Source: CAWCDJ01 sp963796485
Lineage (GTDB): Bacteria; Acidobacteriota; Terriglobia; Bryobacterales; Bryobacteraceae
Assembly (NCBI GenBank): GCA_963796485.1
Contig: CAWCLV010000001.1
Coordinates: forward strand, 186,001-250,000
Direction of reading: 5' to 3'
DNA: 64,000 bases
Below the pieces are notes generated by a model that worked only from the letters and a program-made list of their open reading frames with translations, was not told where the DNA came from and ran no database searches. The position numbers and the translations under genes are program-made. Position 1 is the stretch's first letter, and the number at the start of each line of letters is the position of its first letter. Positions 47,370 to 55,731 of this stretch are shown one piece after another.

Positions 47370-47415
47370 TGGAAATAGCGGCGACCGCAGGGAGCGGGTG
47401 TTTCGTGAAAAGCTA

Positions 47416-47814
47416 TCAGGGAAGCGTTCGAAATCCCTGTTCCCGGAAATGCGCGTCGAAACAGAATGCTGTTTCCAGCCCGCGCTCGCGCATGATCTCG
47501 AAGCTAACGCAATCCACCAGGCTTAGTTTCTTGCGCGAAGCCGCAAGTACCGCTTCTGCCGCGGCACGGTGCTGCTGTTCGGTGATCCAGGCCACGCTCA
47601 ATACCGGCACGACATCGCTCGTAAAAATGCGCAGGGCGGCCATGCCAAGGCGGTGCTGCACTAGTGCGCTGGTTTCGACCAGTACGTAGTTCGTCGTGAG
47701 CAGGTTTGCATCGCGTACCAGCCGCTCCCATGCCGGTCTGGAATCGCGATGGCGAGCATCGTCCTTATCCAGCACGGAGTAAAAACCCGAGGTGTCAACG
47801 AAGACGGTTTTCAA
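47416..47814 (-). CDS. vapC: VapC-type PIN-domain toxin
   Basis: 132 residues. PIN nuclease: first acidic residue D7 in VFVDTSGFYSVLD, then TNYVLVETSALVQ with the glutamate, SLVDCVSFEIM and FCFDAHFREQGF at the C-terminus. VapC toxins cleave RNA (often tRNA or rRNA) and are blocked by the cognate VapB. The start overlaps the vapB stop by 4 nt. The module sits next to a decayed transposase fragment, which is common for mobile toxin-antitoxin pairs. Confidence 0.9.
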   Translation of the reverse strand: MKTVFVDTSGFYSVLDKDDARHRDSRPAWERLVRDANLLTTNYVLVETSALVQHRLGMAALRIFTSDVVPVLSVAWITEQQHRAAAEAVLAASRKKLSLVDCVSFEIMRERGLETAFCFDAHFREQGFRTLP

Positions 47815-48056
47815 CGAAAGGCCTCGGCCAGATGAGCGTCATGTTCCGCGCTGATGTCCGTCCTTCCCGACGAGAAACGTCCCGCAACCCTGATGGCTCG
47901 TTCCATCTGTTCGCGCCGGTCCGGGCGGTGCTGCGCCGCTAGAAGCCGGTCGATTCCCTCCCGGACCAGGTCGGCTACCGATCTGCCGGTGGCCGCCGCA
48001 AGTTCATGCAGCGCGGCTTGTTGCTCCCCGGTCATTTGAATCTGAGTCCGGATCAT
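47811..48056 (-). CDS. vapB: ribbon-helix-helix antitoxin VapB
   Basis: 81 residues from the ATG at 48056; an extended start at 48083 would add nine residues. N-terminal ribbon-helix-helix: MIRTQIQMTGEQQAALHEL and SVADLVREGIDRLL. The C-terminal half is the part that would wrap and inhibit VapC (GRFSSGRTDISAEHDAHLAE). It binds the operon promoter as an autorepressor in known systems; the operator would lie in the ~100 bp upstream, where the decayed transposase remnant begins. Confidence 0.87.
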   Translation of the reverse strand: MIRTQIQMTGEQQAALHELAAATGRSVADLVREGIDRLLAAQHRPDRREQMERAIRVAGRFSSGRTDISAEHDAHLAEAFR

Positions 48057-48091
48057 GTCCAATGATAACAGTTGTGCATCCATGATGGCAT

Positions 48092-48340
48092 TTCATCACC
48101 CTCGCCTGCTACCGCGACGCCTGCACGGCGACGAATCGGGATCGGTGGATCGGCGTCACAATCTGGCTGACAGCCCGCGATTGGAGCCCGATGCATAACG
48201 CGTCCTGGCGGAACGTCGAGAAATGCTCCAGGATCTTTACGGTGCTCGACCAAGACGGTCGGACATTGGTAATGGCGGCCATCCAGAGGCATTGTGCGCA
48301 CCGCGGCTGGAACCTGCTGGCTGCGCACCCGGCATTCAGT
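48092..48340 (+). pseudogene. decayed REP/IS200-like HUH transposase fragment
   Basis: No single frame is open, but three consecutive pieces in different frames match the family: FITLACY (from 48092), then LHGDESGSVDRRHN (from 48120), then VLDQDGRTLVMAAIQRHCAH and RGWNLLAAH (from about 48242). In intact relatives these blocks are collinear and are followed by a motif such as RTNHVHVVV, the HUH metal-binding site. Here the sequence ends after LLAAH, so the catalytic half is gone. Frameshifts and a 3' truncation mark it as a dead remnant. It lies between vapB and ogt, so it probably marks an old insertion. Confidence 0.6.
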
Positions 48341-48351
48341 GGAGGCCTACC

Positions 48352-48834
48352 CTACTTCAGGCGCATGGTCGTGCACCCTTCCAATTCCAGCAGCCGCTGC
48401 TTGAGAGACAGCCCGCCGCCGTAGCCGGTCAGTTTGCCTCCCGCGCCGATCACGCGATGGCAGGGGACTACGATCGGGAGCGGGTTGGCGCCATTGGCGG
48501 CGCCCACGGCGCGCATCGCCGCAGGCGTTCCGATGGCGGCGGCGACCTGCGCGTAGCTGCGCGTATGCCCGTAAGGGATCGTCTCCAGATACTGCCAGAC
48601 GCGTTTCTGAAACCCGGTGCCCTGCATGTCCAGCGGGAGATCGAAAGCCCGGCGCGCGCCGGCGAAGTATTCGCGTAACTGCCGCGCTGTTTCTTCGATC
48701 AGGGGATTGCGGTCGTTCCGTTGATCCCCGGCCGGGCGGAAGGGTTCGAATTCAATCGAACGAACACCCGGCTGGCTGGTTGAAATCCTGACCGTCAGTC
48801 CGTCATCGACTTGTACATCCGACCACTCCGGCAT
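48352..48834 (-). CDS. ogt: methylated-DNA-protein-cysteine methyltransferase
   Basis: 160 residues from the ATG at 48834; the longer frame to 49053 has no family support and runs into the ispH promoter. The enzyme removes alkyl groups from O6-methylguanine onto its active cysteine. Active site PCHR in LPIVVPCHRVIGAGG. The helix-turn-helix finger TRSYAQVAAAIGTPAAMRAV and the tail LTGYGGGLSLKQRLLELEG are conserved. Lacks the N-terminal Ada transcription domain, as expected for Ogt. Divergent from ispH. Confidence 0.93.
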   Translation of the reverse strand: MPEWSDVQVDDGLTVRISTSQPGVRSIEFEPFRPAGDQRNDRNPLIEETARQLREYFAGARRAFDLPLDMQGTGFQKRVWQYLETIPYGHTRSYAQVAAAIGTPAAMRAVGAANGANPLPIVVPCHRVIGAGGKLTGYGGGLSLKQRLLELEGCTTMRLK

Positions 48835-48923
48835 TTTCACAGTGTGGCATGCCCGCAACAGGTTTCGGCGCAAACGGCTCACATCGCACAAGTTTTCCTG
48901 GCGGAGCCCGTAACATCGCCTGC

Positions 48924-48929
48924 TATAAT
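48924..48929 (+). promoter_or_regulatory. TATAAT -10 element upstream of the hopanoid locus
   Basis: An exact TATAAT lies 17 bp before the ispH ATG. No consensus -35 hexamer is visible at the usual spacing (the region is GC-rich), so strength is uncertain. It would drive ispH-shc-hpnH and later genes. Confidence 0.55.
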
Positions 48930-48946
48930 TGTAATCATTCGCCTCT

Positions 48947-49918
48947 ATGCCCCTTAAGCCTTTCGCACTCAACCACGGCGAGAACAAGAAGATTTTTCTG
49001 TTGAAGCCGCGGGGCTTCTGCGCCGGTGTCGTCAGGGCAATCGATGTGGTCAAGATCGCGCTCGACCTTTATGGGCCTCCGGTTTATGTCCGCAAAGAAA
49101 TCGTCCACAACATGCATGTCGTCGATGAACTGCGCAAAGCCGGCGCGGTCTTCGTCGAAGAGTTGGACGAGGTGCCGGAAGGCGGCCGCGCGATTTTCAG
49201 CGCGCACGGCGTCGCGCCCGCGGTGCGCCGGCAGGCGAAGGATCGGCGGCTCGAAGTAATCGACGCGACCTGTCCCCTGGTGACCAAGGTTCACCTCGAG
49301 GCGGTGCGGTTCGCGCGCGACGGATTCAGCATCGTGCTGATCGGGCACAAGGACCACGACGAAGTAATCGGCACCCTGGGCGAAGTGCCGCAATGCAGCT
49401 ATCTTGTCGAGACCGTGGAAGACGTGGACCGGTTGGAACTGCCCGATCCGGCCCGTGTGCGCTACCTCACACAAACCACGCTGAGCCTCGATGAGACCCG
49501 GGATATCATCACCCGCCTGAAAGAACGTTTTCCGATGCTGCAGGGGCCGCCCGCGCAGGATATCTGCTACGCCACGGAGAACCGGCAGATGGCGGTGAAG
49601 GCAATTTCGGAGGCCGTCGATTTGTTGCTGGTGGTCGGGTCGCAGAACAGTTCGAACTCGAAGCGCCTGGTCGAGGTCGGGCATAACTTCGGCATCCGTT
49701 CGTTTCTGGTCAATGACCGGGGCGCGGTAGATCCTGCCTGGCTCGATGAAGTAAAGAACGTCGCAGTTACGGCCGGGGCGTCCGCTCCAGAACATCTTGT
49801 TCAGGAGCTGATCGACTTTCTCCGTGATCTGGGGTACCGGCAATTGGAAGAGATCGAACTTGTGGATGAAGACGTGCGGTTCTCACTGCCGTCTGAGCTG
49901 ATGATCTCGATTCGATGA
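48947..49918 (+). CDS. ispH: 4-hydroxy-3-methylbut-2-enyl diphosphate reductase
   Basis: 323 residues. Last step of the MEP pathway, making IPP and DMAPP, using a [4Fe-4S] cluster. Three cluster cysteines C25 (RGFCAGV), C109 (DATCPLV) and C207 (DICYATEN) are present. The active-site glutamate is in the TENR block. Its TGA overlaps the squalene-hopene cyclase ATG by 4 nt. Placement at the head of the hopanoid operon supplies isoprenoid units to squalene synthesis. Confidence 0.96.
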   Translation: MPLKPFALNHGENKKIFLLKPRGFCAGVVRAIDVVKIALDLYGPPVYVRKEIVHNMHVVDELRKAGAVFVEELDEVPEGGRAIFSAHGVAPAVRRQAKDRRLEVIDATCPLVTKVHLEAVRFARDGFSIVLIGHKDHDEVIGTLGEVPQCSYLVETVEDVDRLELPDPARVRYLTQTTLSLDETRDIITRLKERFPMLQGPPAQDICYATENRQMAVKAISEAVDLLLVVGSQNSSNSKRLVEVGHNFGIRSFLVNDRGAVDPAWLDEVKNVAVTAGASAPEHLVQELIDFLRDLGYRQLEEIELVDEDVRFSLPSELMISIR

Positions 49919-51840
49919 GCGCATCTTTACAACTCGGCAATGCTCTGGAATTCGCCGCGGAGCAGGCGATGCGGCGTGCCGCGAAGTATCTCGGGGCGCA
50001 GCAGTCCTCCGACGGCCACTGGTGCGCCGAACTTACAGCCGACAGCACTCTCGAATCGGATTACATCCTGTTTCAGCTATGGCTGTACCCGCCGGCGGGC
50101 GGAACGTGGCAACCGGCTTCGCGCCCGCTGATCGAGAAAGCCGTGCGCTCCATTCTCGAAAGGCAGCTTGCGGACGGCGGGTTCAATATCTACGTCAAAG
50201 GCCCGTCCGAAGTCAGCGCTTCCGTGAAAGCCTATGTGGCTTTGAAGCTTGCCGGGCTGCCGGCCGGCGACCCGCGAATGGTGCGGCTGCGCGCGCGCAT
50301 TCTCGAGTTGGGCGGCATTCAGGCGGCCAACAGCTACGTGAAGGTCAACCTCAGCCTGTTCGACCTTTATCCGCGGCAGTACTGTCCGAGCATCCCGCCC
50401 GAGGTGGTGCTGCTTCCGTGGAATTTCCTGTACCAGATGTCCTCGTGGACGCGTGCCATCGCGGTGTCCCTTTCGATTGTGCACAGCGCCAATCCGCGAA
50501 GGCCGGTGCCGGAGGGGTTCAGCCTCGACGAGCTCTGGCTTTCCGGCGTGGATCCCGCGTTTCACAAAGACCCCAGCACTTTCACCTGGCACAATTTCTT
50601 CCTCCTTACCGACCGCTTGTTGAAATGGTGGGAGCGCGGCGGGTCCAAATCGCTGCGGCGCAAAGCGATTGCCCGTGCAAAGCAGTGGATGGTCGAACGG
50701 CTGCACAATTCCGACGGCCTGGGTGCGATTTATCCGCCGATGATGTACTCGGTCATGGCGCTGGACGTCCTGGGATTTGCCGCGGACGATCCGCTGCGCG
50801 TCGAAGCTCTCGGCCAGTTCGAGCGCCTGATGGTGGACGACGGCGAGCGGTTCTTTTTCCAGCCCTGCTTCTCGCCGGTTTGGGACACCGCGATCGGCGC
50901 GTATGCGCTGGCGCAGTGCGATGCCCGCCACGCGGCGCTGACGCCCGCCGCGGACTGGCTGCTGGCCCGCGAGGTGCGGCGAAAGGGCGATTGGGCGGTC
51001 AAGCGCCCGGACACCGAGCCTTCCGGCTGGGCATTCGAATACCGCAATGAGTTCTATCCGGATATCGACGATACCGCGATGGCGCTGCTCGCGCTCAGTG
51101 AGGCGCGCGGGTCCGACCCGGCCGCGCACAAGGCGTGCCGGAAGCGTGCCCTGGCATGGCTCCTGGCCATGCAGTCGAGCGATGGCGGCTGGGCCGCCTT
51201 CGACGCGGACAACAACTGGGAGTTTCTGAGCAACGTCCCCTTCGCGGACCACAATGCGATGCTCGACCCCACTTGCCCGGACATTACCGGCCGCGTGCTC
51301 GAAGCGCTGGCGTCGCAGGGTGTAGACCGCAATCACGCCGCGATGCGGAGCGGCGTTGAATGGCTGATTCGGAACCAGCAAGCCGATGGCAGTTGGTATG
51401 GCCGCTGGGGTGTCGCGTACATTTACGGCACCTGTTTCGCCCTTCGCGGGCTGGCCGCCTCCGGCGAGAACGAACGGGAAGTACACGTGCTTCGCGCCGG
51501 CGAGTGGCTGCGGTCCATCCAGAACGCCGATGGCGGCTGGGGCGAAAGCTGCTCCAGCTACGATAACGGCGTGTTTACCGGCGCGCCCAGCACGCCTTCG
51601 CAAACCGCCTGGGCGATTCTCGGCCTGATTGCGGGCGGCGATTCCAACAGCCTGAGCGTGCAGCACGGCATCGAATATTTGCTTGAAACTCAACGGCCCG
51701 ACGGCAGCTGGGAAGAAGAGCTGGCCACCGGAACCGGCTTTCCCAGGGTCTTCTATCTCAACTATCACCTGTACAAGGACTACTTCCCGCTACTCGCGCT
51801 CTCTTCGTTCGTGAAGGCTCGCGCGAAATCGAACGGATAG
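49915..51840 (+). CDS. shc: squalene-hopene cyclase
   Basis: 641 residues. Converts squalene to hopene/hopanol in the membrane. The acid motif D383-x-D385-D386-T-A (PDIDDTAMALL) protonates the substrate. QW-type repeats line the alpha-barrels: QSSDGGWAAFD, QNADGGWGESC, QRPDGSWEEELATG. N-terminal half: CAELTADSTLESDYILFQ. Length and motifs fit bacterial Shc. Coupled to ispH by ATGA and 3 nt upstream of hpnH. Also called hpnF. Confidence 0.97.
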   Translation: MSASLQLGNALEFAAEQAMRRAAKYLGAQQSSDGHWCAELTADSTLESDYILFQLWLYPPAGGTWQPASRPLIEKAVRSILERQLADGGFNIYVKGPSEVSASVKAYVALKLAGLPAGDPRMVRLRARILELGGIQAANSYVKVNLSLFDLYPRQYCPSIPPEVVLLPWNFLYQMSSWTRAIAVSLSIVHSANPRRPVPEGFSLDELWLSGVDPAFHKDPSTFTWHNFFLLTDRLLKWWERGGSKSLRRKAIARAKQWMVERLHNSDGLGAIYPPMMYSVMALDVLGFAADDPLRVEALGQFERLMVDDGERFFFQPCFSPVWDTAIGAYALAQCDARHAALTPAADWLLAREVRRKGDWAVKRPDTEPSGWAFEYRNEFYPDIDDTAMALLALSEARGSDPAAHKACRKRALAWLLAMQSSDGGWAAFDADNNWEFLSNVPFADHNAMLDPTCPDITGRVLEALASQGVDRNHAAMRSGVEWLIRNQQADGSWYGRWGVAYIYGTCFALRGLAASGENEREVHVLRAGEWLRSIQNADGGWGESCSSYDNGVFTGAPSTPSQTAWAILGLIAGGDSNSLSVQHGIEYLLETQRPDGSWEEELATGTGFPRVFYLNYHLYKDYFPLLALSSFVKARAKSNG

Positions 51841-51843
51841 CCT

Positions 51844-52950
51844 ATGAAATTTCCCATCGCGATGACTGCCGGCCTGGCCGGATACATTTTCAAGAACAAA
51901 TTGCGGCCCCGTCCGGAGTGGCAGAAGAACGTCGCCCCGCCGCCGGATACCGCCAACCCGTTCCACATCCTGCCTGCCAAGACCGGCGAGAAGCGGCAGC
52001 CCCATCCGATGATCAACAAGCGGTTCCCGATCGTGCTCATGCTCGAACCGCTGCATGCCTGCAACCTTACCTGCACCGGCTGCGGCCGGATCCGCGAATA
52101 CGAATCCACCATCACCGAGCGTGTGCCGCTCGAAGAGTGCCTGGCGGCGGTGGACGAGTGCGGCGCGCCGATCGTGTCGATCTGTGGCGGCGAACCCATG
52201 ATGTACCCGCAGATTGGCGAACTGACGGCCGGCATTCTGGAGCGCAACCGCCACATCTATCTCTGCACGAACGGCATGTTCATCAAGAAGCGGCTGCACG
52301 AGTTCAAGCCGGACCAGCGCCTCTACTTCAACGTGCATCTTGATGGGATGGAGAAGAACCACGATATCGCGGTCGAGCGCGAAGGGGTCTTCAAGGCCGC
52401 GATCGAAGGCATCCAGCTTGCGAAGGCCGCGGGTTTCCAGGTGTGCACCAACACCACGGTCTATAAAGAGACCGATATGCGCGAGATCGAGGAACTGTTC
52501 GAGTTTCTGAAGCAGTTCCACGTGGACGGGCACCAGATCGCTCCCGCGTACGGCTATTCGGCGGTGGACGACCGCGAGATCTTCATGACCCGCGACGACA
52601 TCTACGAGAAGTTCAAGGACATCGACCGCCTCGCGAAGAAGTACGCCATCCGCCAGACGCCCATTTACCTGGATTTTCTGAAGGGCGAGCGCGAACTCCC
52701 CTGCACCGCCTGGGGCAACCCGACCTACAACATCAAAGGCTGGAAGGGCCCCTGCTATCTGATCACCGACGGGCACTACAAAACCTTCGAAGACCTGATG
52801 ACCCAAACACCCTGGGAAAGCTACGGCAAAGGCAACGACCCCCGCTGCGAACACTGTATGGTGCATTGCGGGTTCGAACCCTCCGCCGCCCTGGGGATCA
52901 ACGTCGGCCTTGCCGACAACCTGAAAATGCTTGCATGGACCCTGCGCTAG
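51844..52950 (+). CDS. hpnH: adenosylhopane synthase, radical SAM HpnH
   Basis: 368 residues. Radical SAM enzyme that joins a 5'-deoxyadenosyl group to diploptene, giving adenosylhopane, the first step of extended hopanoids. Cluster motif C73-x3-C77-x2-C80 in HACNLTCTGCGR. A C-terminal SPASM-like cluster of cysteines (GPCYLI, CEHCMVHCGF) is present. The N-terminal segment is hydrophobic/basic, suggesting membrane contact. Three nt after shc, with 16 nt overlap into hpnA. Confidence 0.97.
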   Translation: MKFPIAMTAGLAGYIFKNKLRPRPEWQKNVAPPPDTANPFHILPAKTGEKRQPHPMINKRFPIVLMLEPLHACNLTCTGCGRIREYESTITERVPLEECLAAVDECGAPIVSICGGEPMMYPQIGELTAGILERNRHIYLCTNGMFIKKRLHEFKPDQRLYFNVHLDGMEKNHDIAVEREGVFKAAIEGIQLAKAAGFQVCTNTTVYKETDMREIEELFEFLKQFHVDGHQIAPAYGYSAVDDREIFMTRDDIYEKFKDIDRLAKKYAIRQTPIYLDFLKGERELPCTAWGNPTYNIKGWKGPCYLITDGHYKTFEDLMTQTPWESYGKGNDPRCEHCMVHCGFEPSAALGINVGLADNLKMLAWTLR

Positions 52951-53957
52951 GTTCTTTCGGGCGCACGAAACCTGTTCTCGTCACCGGCGCCTCGGGTTTT
53001 CTGGGATGGCACGTTGCCCGCGCCCTGCTGGAGCGCGGCTTTTGCGTGCGCACGCTGGTGCGCCCGGGCAGCCGTGTGGAAGGGCTCGCCGTGGAACGGG
53101 CAACCGGCGATCTTCGGGATGGCGCGTCCCTCGAGCAGGCCGTAGCGGGCTGCGGGCTGGTGTTCCACGTCGCGGCGGATTACCGGCTCTGGTCGAAAGA
53201 TCCCGGCGAACTCTACCGCTCGAATGTCGATGGCACGCGCAACCTGCTGGAGGCTTCGCGGCGGGCCGGCGTCGAACGCGTGATCTACACCAGTACCGTG
53301 GGCTGCATCGGCATCCCGCATGGCGGGACCGGTGACGAGACCACCCCGGTCACGCTCGCCGATATGGTCGGCGACTATAAGCGTTCCAAATTCCTGGCCG
53401 AGCAGGTGGCGCTGGAATTCGCCGCCGAGGGTTTCCCGGTGGTGATCGTCAATCCTACAGCACCCATCGGCGACCATGACGTCAAACCGACTCCCACCGG
53501 GAAGATCGTGGTCGATTTCCTGAAGGGCGATATGCCCGCGTTCATCGACACGGGCCTGAACGTGGTGGATGTGCGCGATACCGCCGAGGGCCATTTGCTG
53601 GCATGCGAGCGGGGGAGGGCAGGGGAGCGATACATTCTGGGGTCGGAGAACCTGACGCTCGAGGAGATCCTCGGGCTTCTCGCCGGGATCACGGGCCGGA
53701 AGGCGCCCCGGATGAAACTGCCATACGCGGTCGCCTGGTGCGCCGGTGCCTGCAGCACCGCATGGGCCGGGGTGACCGGCACGCCGCCGCGCGTGCCGAT
53801 CGAGGGCGTCCGCATGGCGCGCAAGAAGATGTGGGTGACGCACGAAAAGGCGCGCCGCGAACTCGGGTTCGATCCGGGGCCTGCGCGGACGGCGCTGGCT
53901 CGCGCCGTCGATTGGTTTCAGGGAGGCGGAGGCAGGGCCCGCGTCCCCGCGGCTTGA
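52935..53957 (+). CDS. hpnA: HpnA-type NAD-dependent sugar epimerase
   Basis: 340 residues from the ATG at 52935, inside the hpnH 3' end. SDR Rossmann fold with VTGASGFLGWHVARALL, catalytic Y-x3-K in DYKRSKFLAE and the substrate-binding NPTAPIGDHDVKPTPTG. HpnA is a hopanoid-locus marker annotated as a sugar epimerase of uncertain role; it is expected to act on the sugar-derived side chain. Stop and hpnG start are adjacent. Confidence 0.93.
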   Translation: MDPALGSFGRTKPVLVTGASGFLGWHVARALLERGFCVRTLVRPGSRVEGLAVERATGDLRDGASLEQAVAGCGLVFHVAADYRLWSKDPGELYRSNVDGTRNLLEASRRAGVERVIYTSTVGCIGIPHGGTGDETTPVTLADMVGDYKRSKFLAEQVALEFAAEGFPVVIVNPTAPIGDHDVKPTPTGKIVVDFLKGDMPAFIDTGLNVVDVRDTAEGHLLACERGRAGERYILGSENLTLEEILGLLAGITGRKAPRMKLPYAVAWCAGACSTAWAGVTGTPPRVPIEGVRMARKKMWVTHEKARRELGFDPGPARTALARAVDWFQGGGGRARVPAA

Positions 53958-54653
53958 ATGAGGCTTCTGTTCGTGGCATCCGATCCGATGGAGTTTCGGG
54001 GAATTCTGACGCATGCGCGCGAAATCCAGCCGCTCCAGGCGCCGCTCGATTGGGGGCGCGCGGGAATGCTCGGAGAGCACGAAGCGGTGTTCGCGGCTAA
54101 CGGCGTGGGCCGGAAGCGGGCGGCTGCCGCGGTGGACGCGGTGGTCCCGGGCTGGAGGCCGGATCGGATTGTGAGCACCGGATATTGCGGGGCGCTGGAT
54201 AAGGCCCTCGCGGTGGGAGAGATTGTGGTCGGGACGGTCGTGGTGGCACCTCGGGAGACGTGGCCCGCGCTTCCGGTATCGGCGGGTGCGCCGTTTCGGA
54301 TGGGCGCGGTGAGTTCGATGGACCGGATCGCCCGGACCGCCGCGGATAAGGCCGAACTCCGGCGTTCTGGAGCCGTGGCGGTGGAAATGGAGGCGGCCGG
54401 AATAGCGGCACGTGCCGAATCGCTCCGGATTCCGTTCCACTGTGTTCGGGTTGTTACCGATCTGGCAGACGAAACTATGGCGAATGACTTCGAAAGCGCA
54501 CTGCGCCCGGACGGGCACTTCGCTACAATGCATATTTTACTGGGAGCTTTGCGCCAGCCAACTGTCCGGTTCCCGGAGTTGTTCCGGCTTCGCCGCCGGG
54601 GCATCCGGGCTGCCCGGGGTTTGGGGGACTTTGTTGCCGACTGCCGATTCTAA
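53958..54653 (+). CDS. hpnG: HpnG, adenosylhopane nucleosidase-like
   Basis: 231 residues. Member of the purine-nucleoside phosphorylase/nucleosidase superfamily; in hopanoid synthesis HpnG removes adenine from adenosylhopane to give ribosylhopane (or its phosphate). Motifs: STGYCGALD, VEMEAAGIA for substrate binding, and VRVVTDLADETM with the catalytic aspartate. The start directly follows the hpnA stop. Unlike many loci, aminotransferase and glycosyltransferase tailoring genes do not follow; two dehydrogenases do. Confidence 0.93.
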   Translation: MRLLFVASDPMEFRGILTHAREIQPLQAPLDWGRAGMLGEHEAVFAANGVGRKRAAAAVDAVVPGWRPDRIVSTGYCGALDKALAVGEIVVGTVVVAPRETWPALPVSAGAPFRMGAVSSMDRIARTAADKAELRRSGAVAVEMEAAGIAARAESLRIPFHCVRVVTDLADETMANDFESALRPDGHFATMHILLGALRQPTVRFPELFRLRRRGIRAARGLGDFVADCRF

Positions 54654-54675
54654 TCTGACCGCCGTTCCCGAAACC

Positions 54676-55731
54676 ATGCGGGCTGCCGTGTATCGCGGCC
54701 AGAGTGTAGTTAACGTCGAAGAAGTTCCTACTCCCGCCATACAGGCCGGGGAACTTCTTATTCGCGTGGAAGCCTGCGGCATCTGCCACACCGACCTCAA
54801 GAAGATCGAGCACAACCTCCTGACGCCGCCCCGGATATACGGCCACGAAACGGCCGGTGTAGTGGCCGCGGTGGGCGAGGGCGTTTCCGGGTACCGCATG
54901 GGAGACCGAGTGGTGGCGTTCCATCACATTCCCTGTGGGACGTGCTTCTATTGCAGCCGGAAGTTGTACGCCCAGTGCCCCGTGTACAAGCGGGTCGGGA
55001 TCACCGCCGGATTCGAGCCCGCGGGCGGCGGGTTCGCCCAATACGTCCGGGTGATGCCGTGGATCGTGGAAGGCGGGGTCGAGAGAATTCCCGATAACGT
55101 ATCGTATGAGCGGGCCACCCTCGTCGAGCCGCTGAACACCTGCCTTAAGGCGGTGACGCAGTGCGACCCTCAGCCCGAGGACGTGGTGGTGGTCATGGGA
55201 CAGGGGCCGATCGGGCTGATGTTCACGATGCTGGTACGGCGCACCGGCGCGCGCGTGGCCGCGACCGATACCATCGCCGAGCGCCGCGAAATCTCGGCCC
55301 GCTGCGGCGCCGAATTCAGTTGGGACCCGCGCTCCATCGATGTGGCGGCCGAAGCGAAGCGGCTCACCGGCGGGCGCGGCGCCGATCTGGTGATTGTCGC
55401 GGTCTCCGCCCCGGGGATCGTGGAGCAGGCCATCGCCTGTTCCCGTCCGGGCGCCCGTATTCTTCTCTTCGCTCAAACTTCCGCCGCCGAGAGCATTCAA
55501 GCTACCGGGGCGGACCTGGTGGCCGGTGAGCGCACGCTTTTCGGCTGCTACAGCGCCTCGGTGGATCTGCAAGCCGAGTCGGCACATCTCGTGTTCAGCG
55601 GGGAGTTGCCTGTGGAAGAACTGATCTCGCACCGGTTCCCGTTAGTTAAAATCCGTTCAGGTTTCGATTTGGCATTGCATCCAGGACCTAAATCGTTGAA
55701 AATAATCGTTCAGCCACAGAGGTGGTCATAG
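54676..55731 (+). CDS. zinc-dependent alcohol dehydrogenase in the hopanoid locus
   Basis: 351 residues from the ATG at 54676. MDR/GroES-like fold: catalytic zinc ligands in ACGICHTDLK and IYGHETAG; structural zinc cysteines in PCGTCFYCSRKLYAQC; a Rossmann nucleotide-binding loop MGQGPIGLMFTMLV. Residue choice (TDTIAERR after the second beta strand) suggests NAD rather than NADP. It sits between hpnG and a second similar gene, and the start lies 22 bp after hpnG. I propose a redox step on the C5 side chain (ribosylhopane to bacteriohopanetetrol) or on the aldehyde form. This is inference from position only; the family oxidises or reduces many polyols. Confidence 0.88.
   Translation: MRAAVYRGQSVVNVEEVPTPAIQAGELLIRVEACGICHTDLKKIEHNLLTPPRIYGHETAGVVAAVGEGVSGYRMGDRVVAFHHIPCGTCFYCSRKLYAQCPVYKRVGITAGFEPAGGGFAQYVRVMPWIVEGGVERIPDNVSYERATLVEPLNTCLKAVTQCDPQPEDVVVVMGQGPIGLMFTMLVRRTGARVAATDTIAERREISARCGAEFSWDPRSIDVAAEAKRLTGGRGADLVIVAVSAPGIVEQAIACSRPGARILLFAQTSAAESIQATGADLVAGERTLFGCYSASVDLQAESAHLVFSGELPVEELISHRFPLVKIRSGFDLALHPGPKSLKIIVQPQRWS

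Noticed and set aside
48352..49053. Longer ogt reading frame starting at 49053
   Set aside because: The extra N-terminus matches nothing and covers the ispH start and TATAAT; the ATG at 48834 gives the normal Ogt length.
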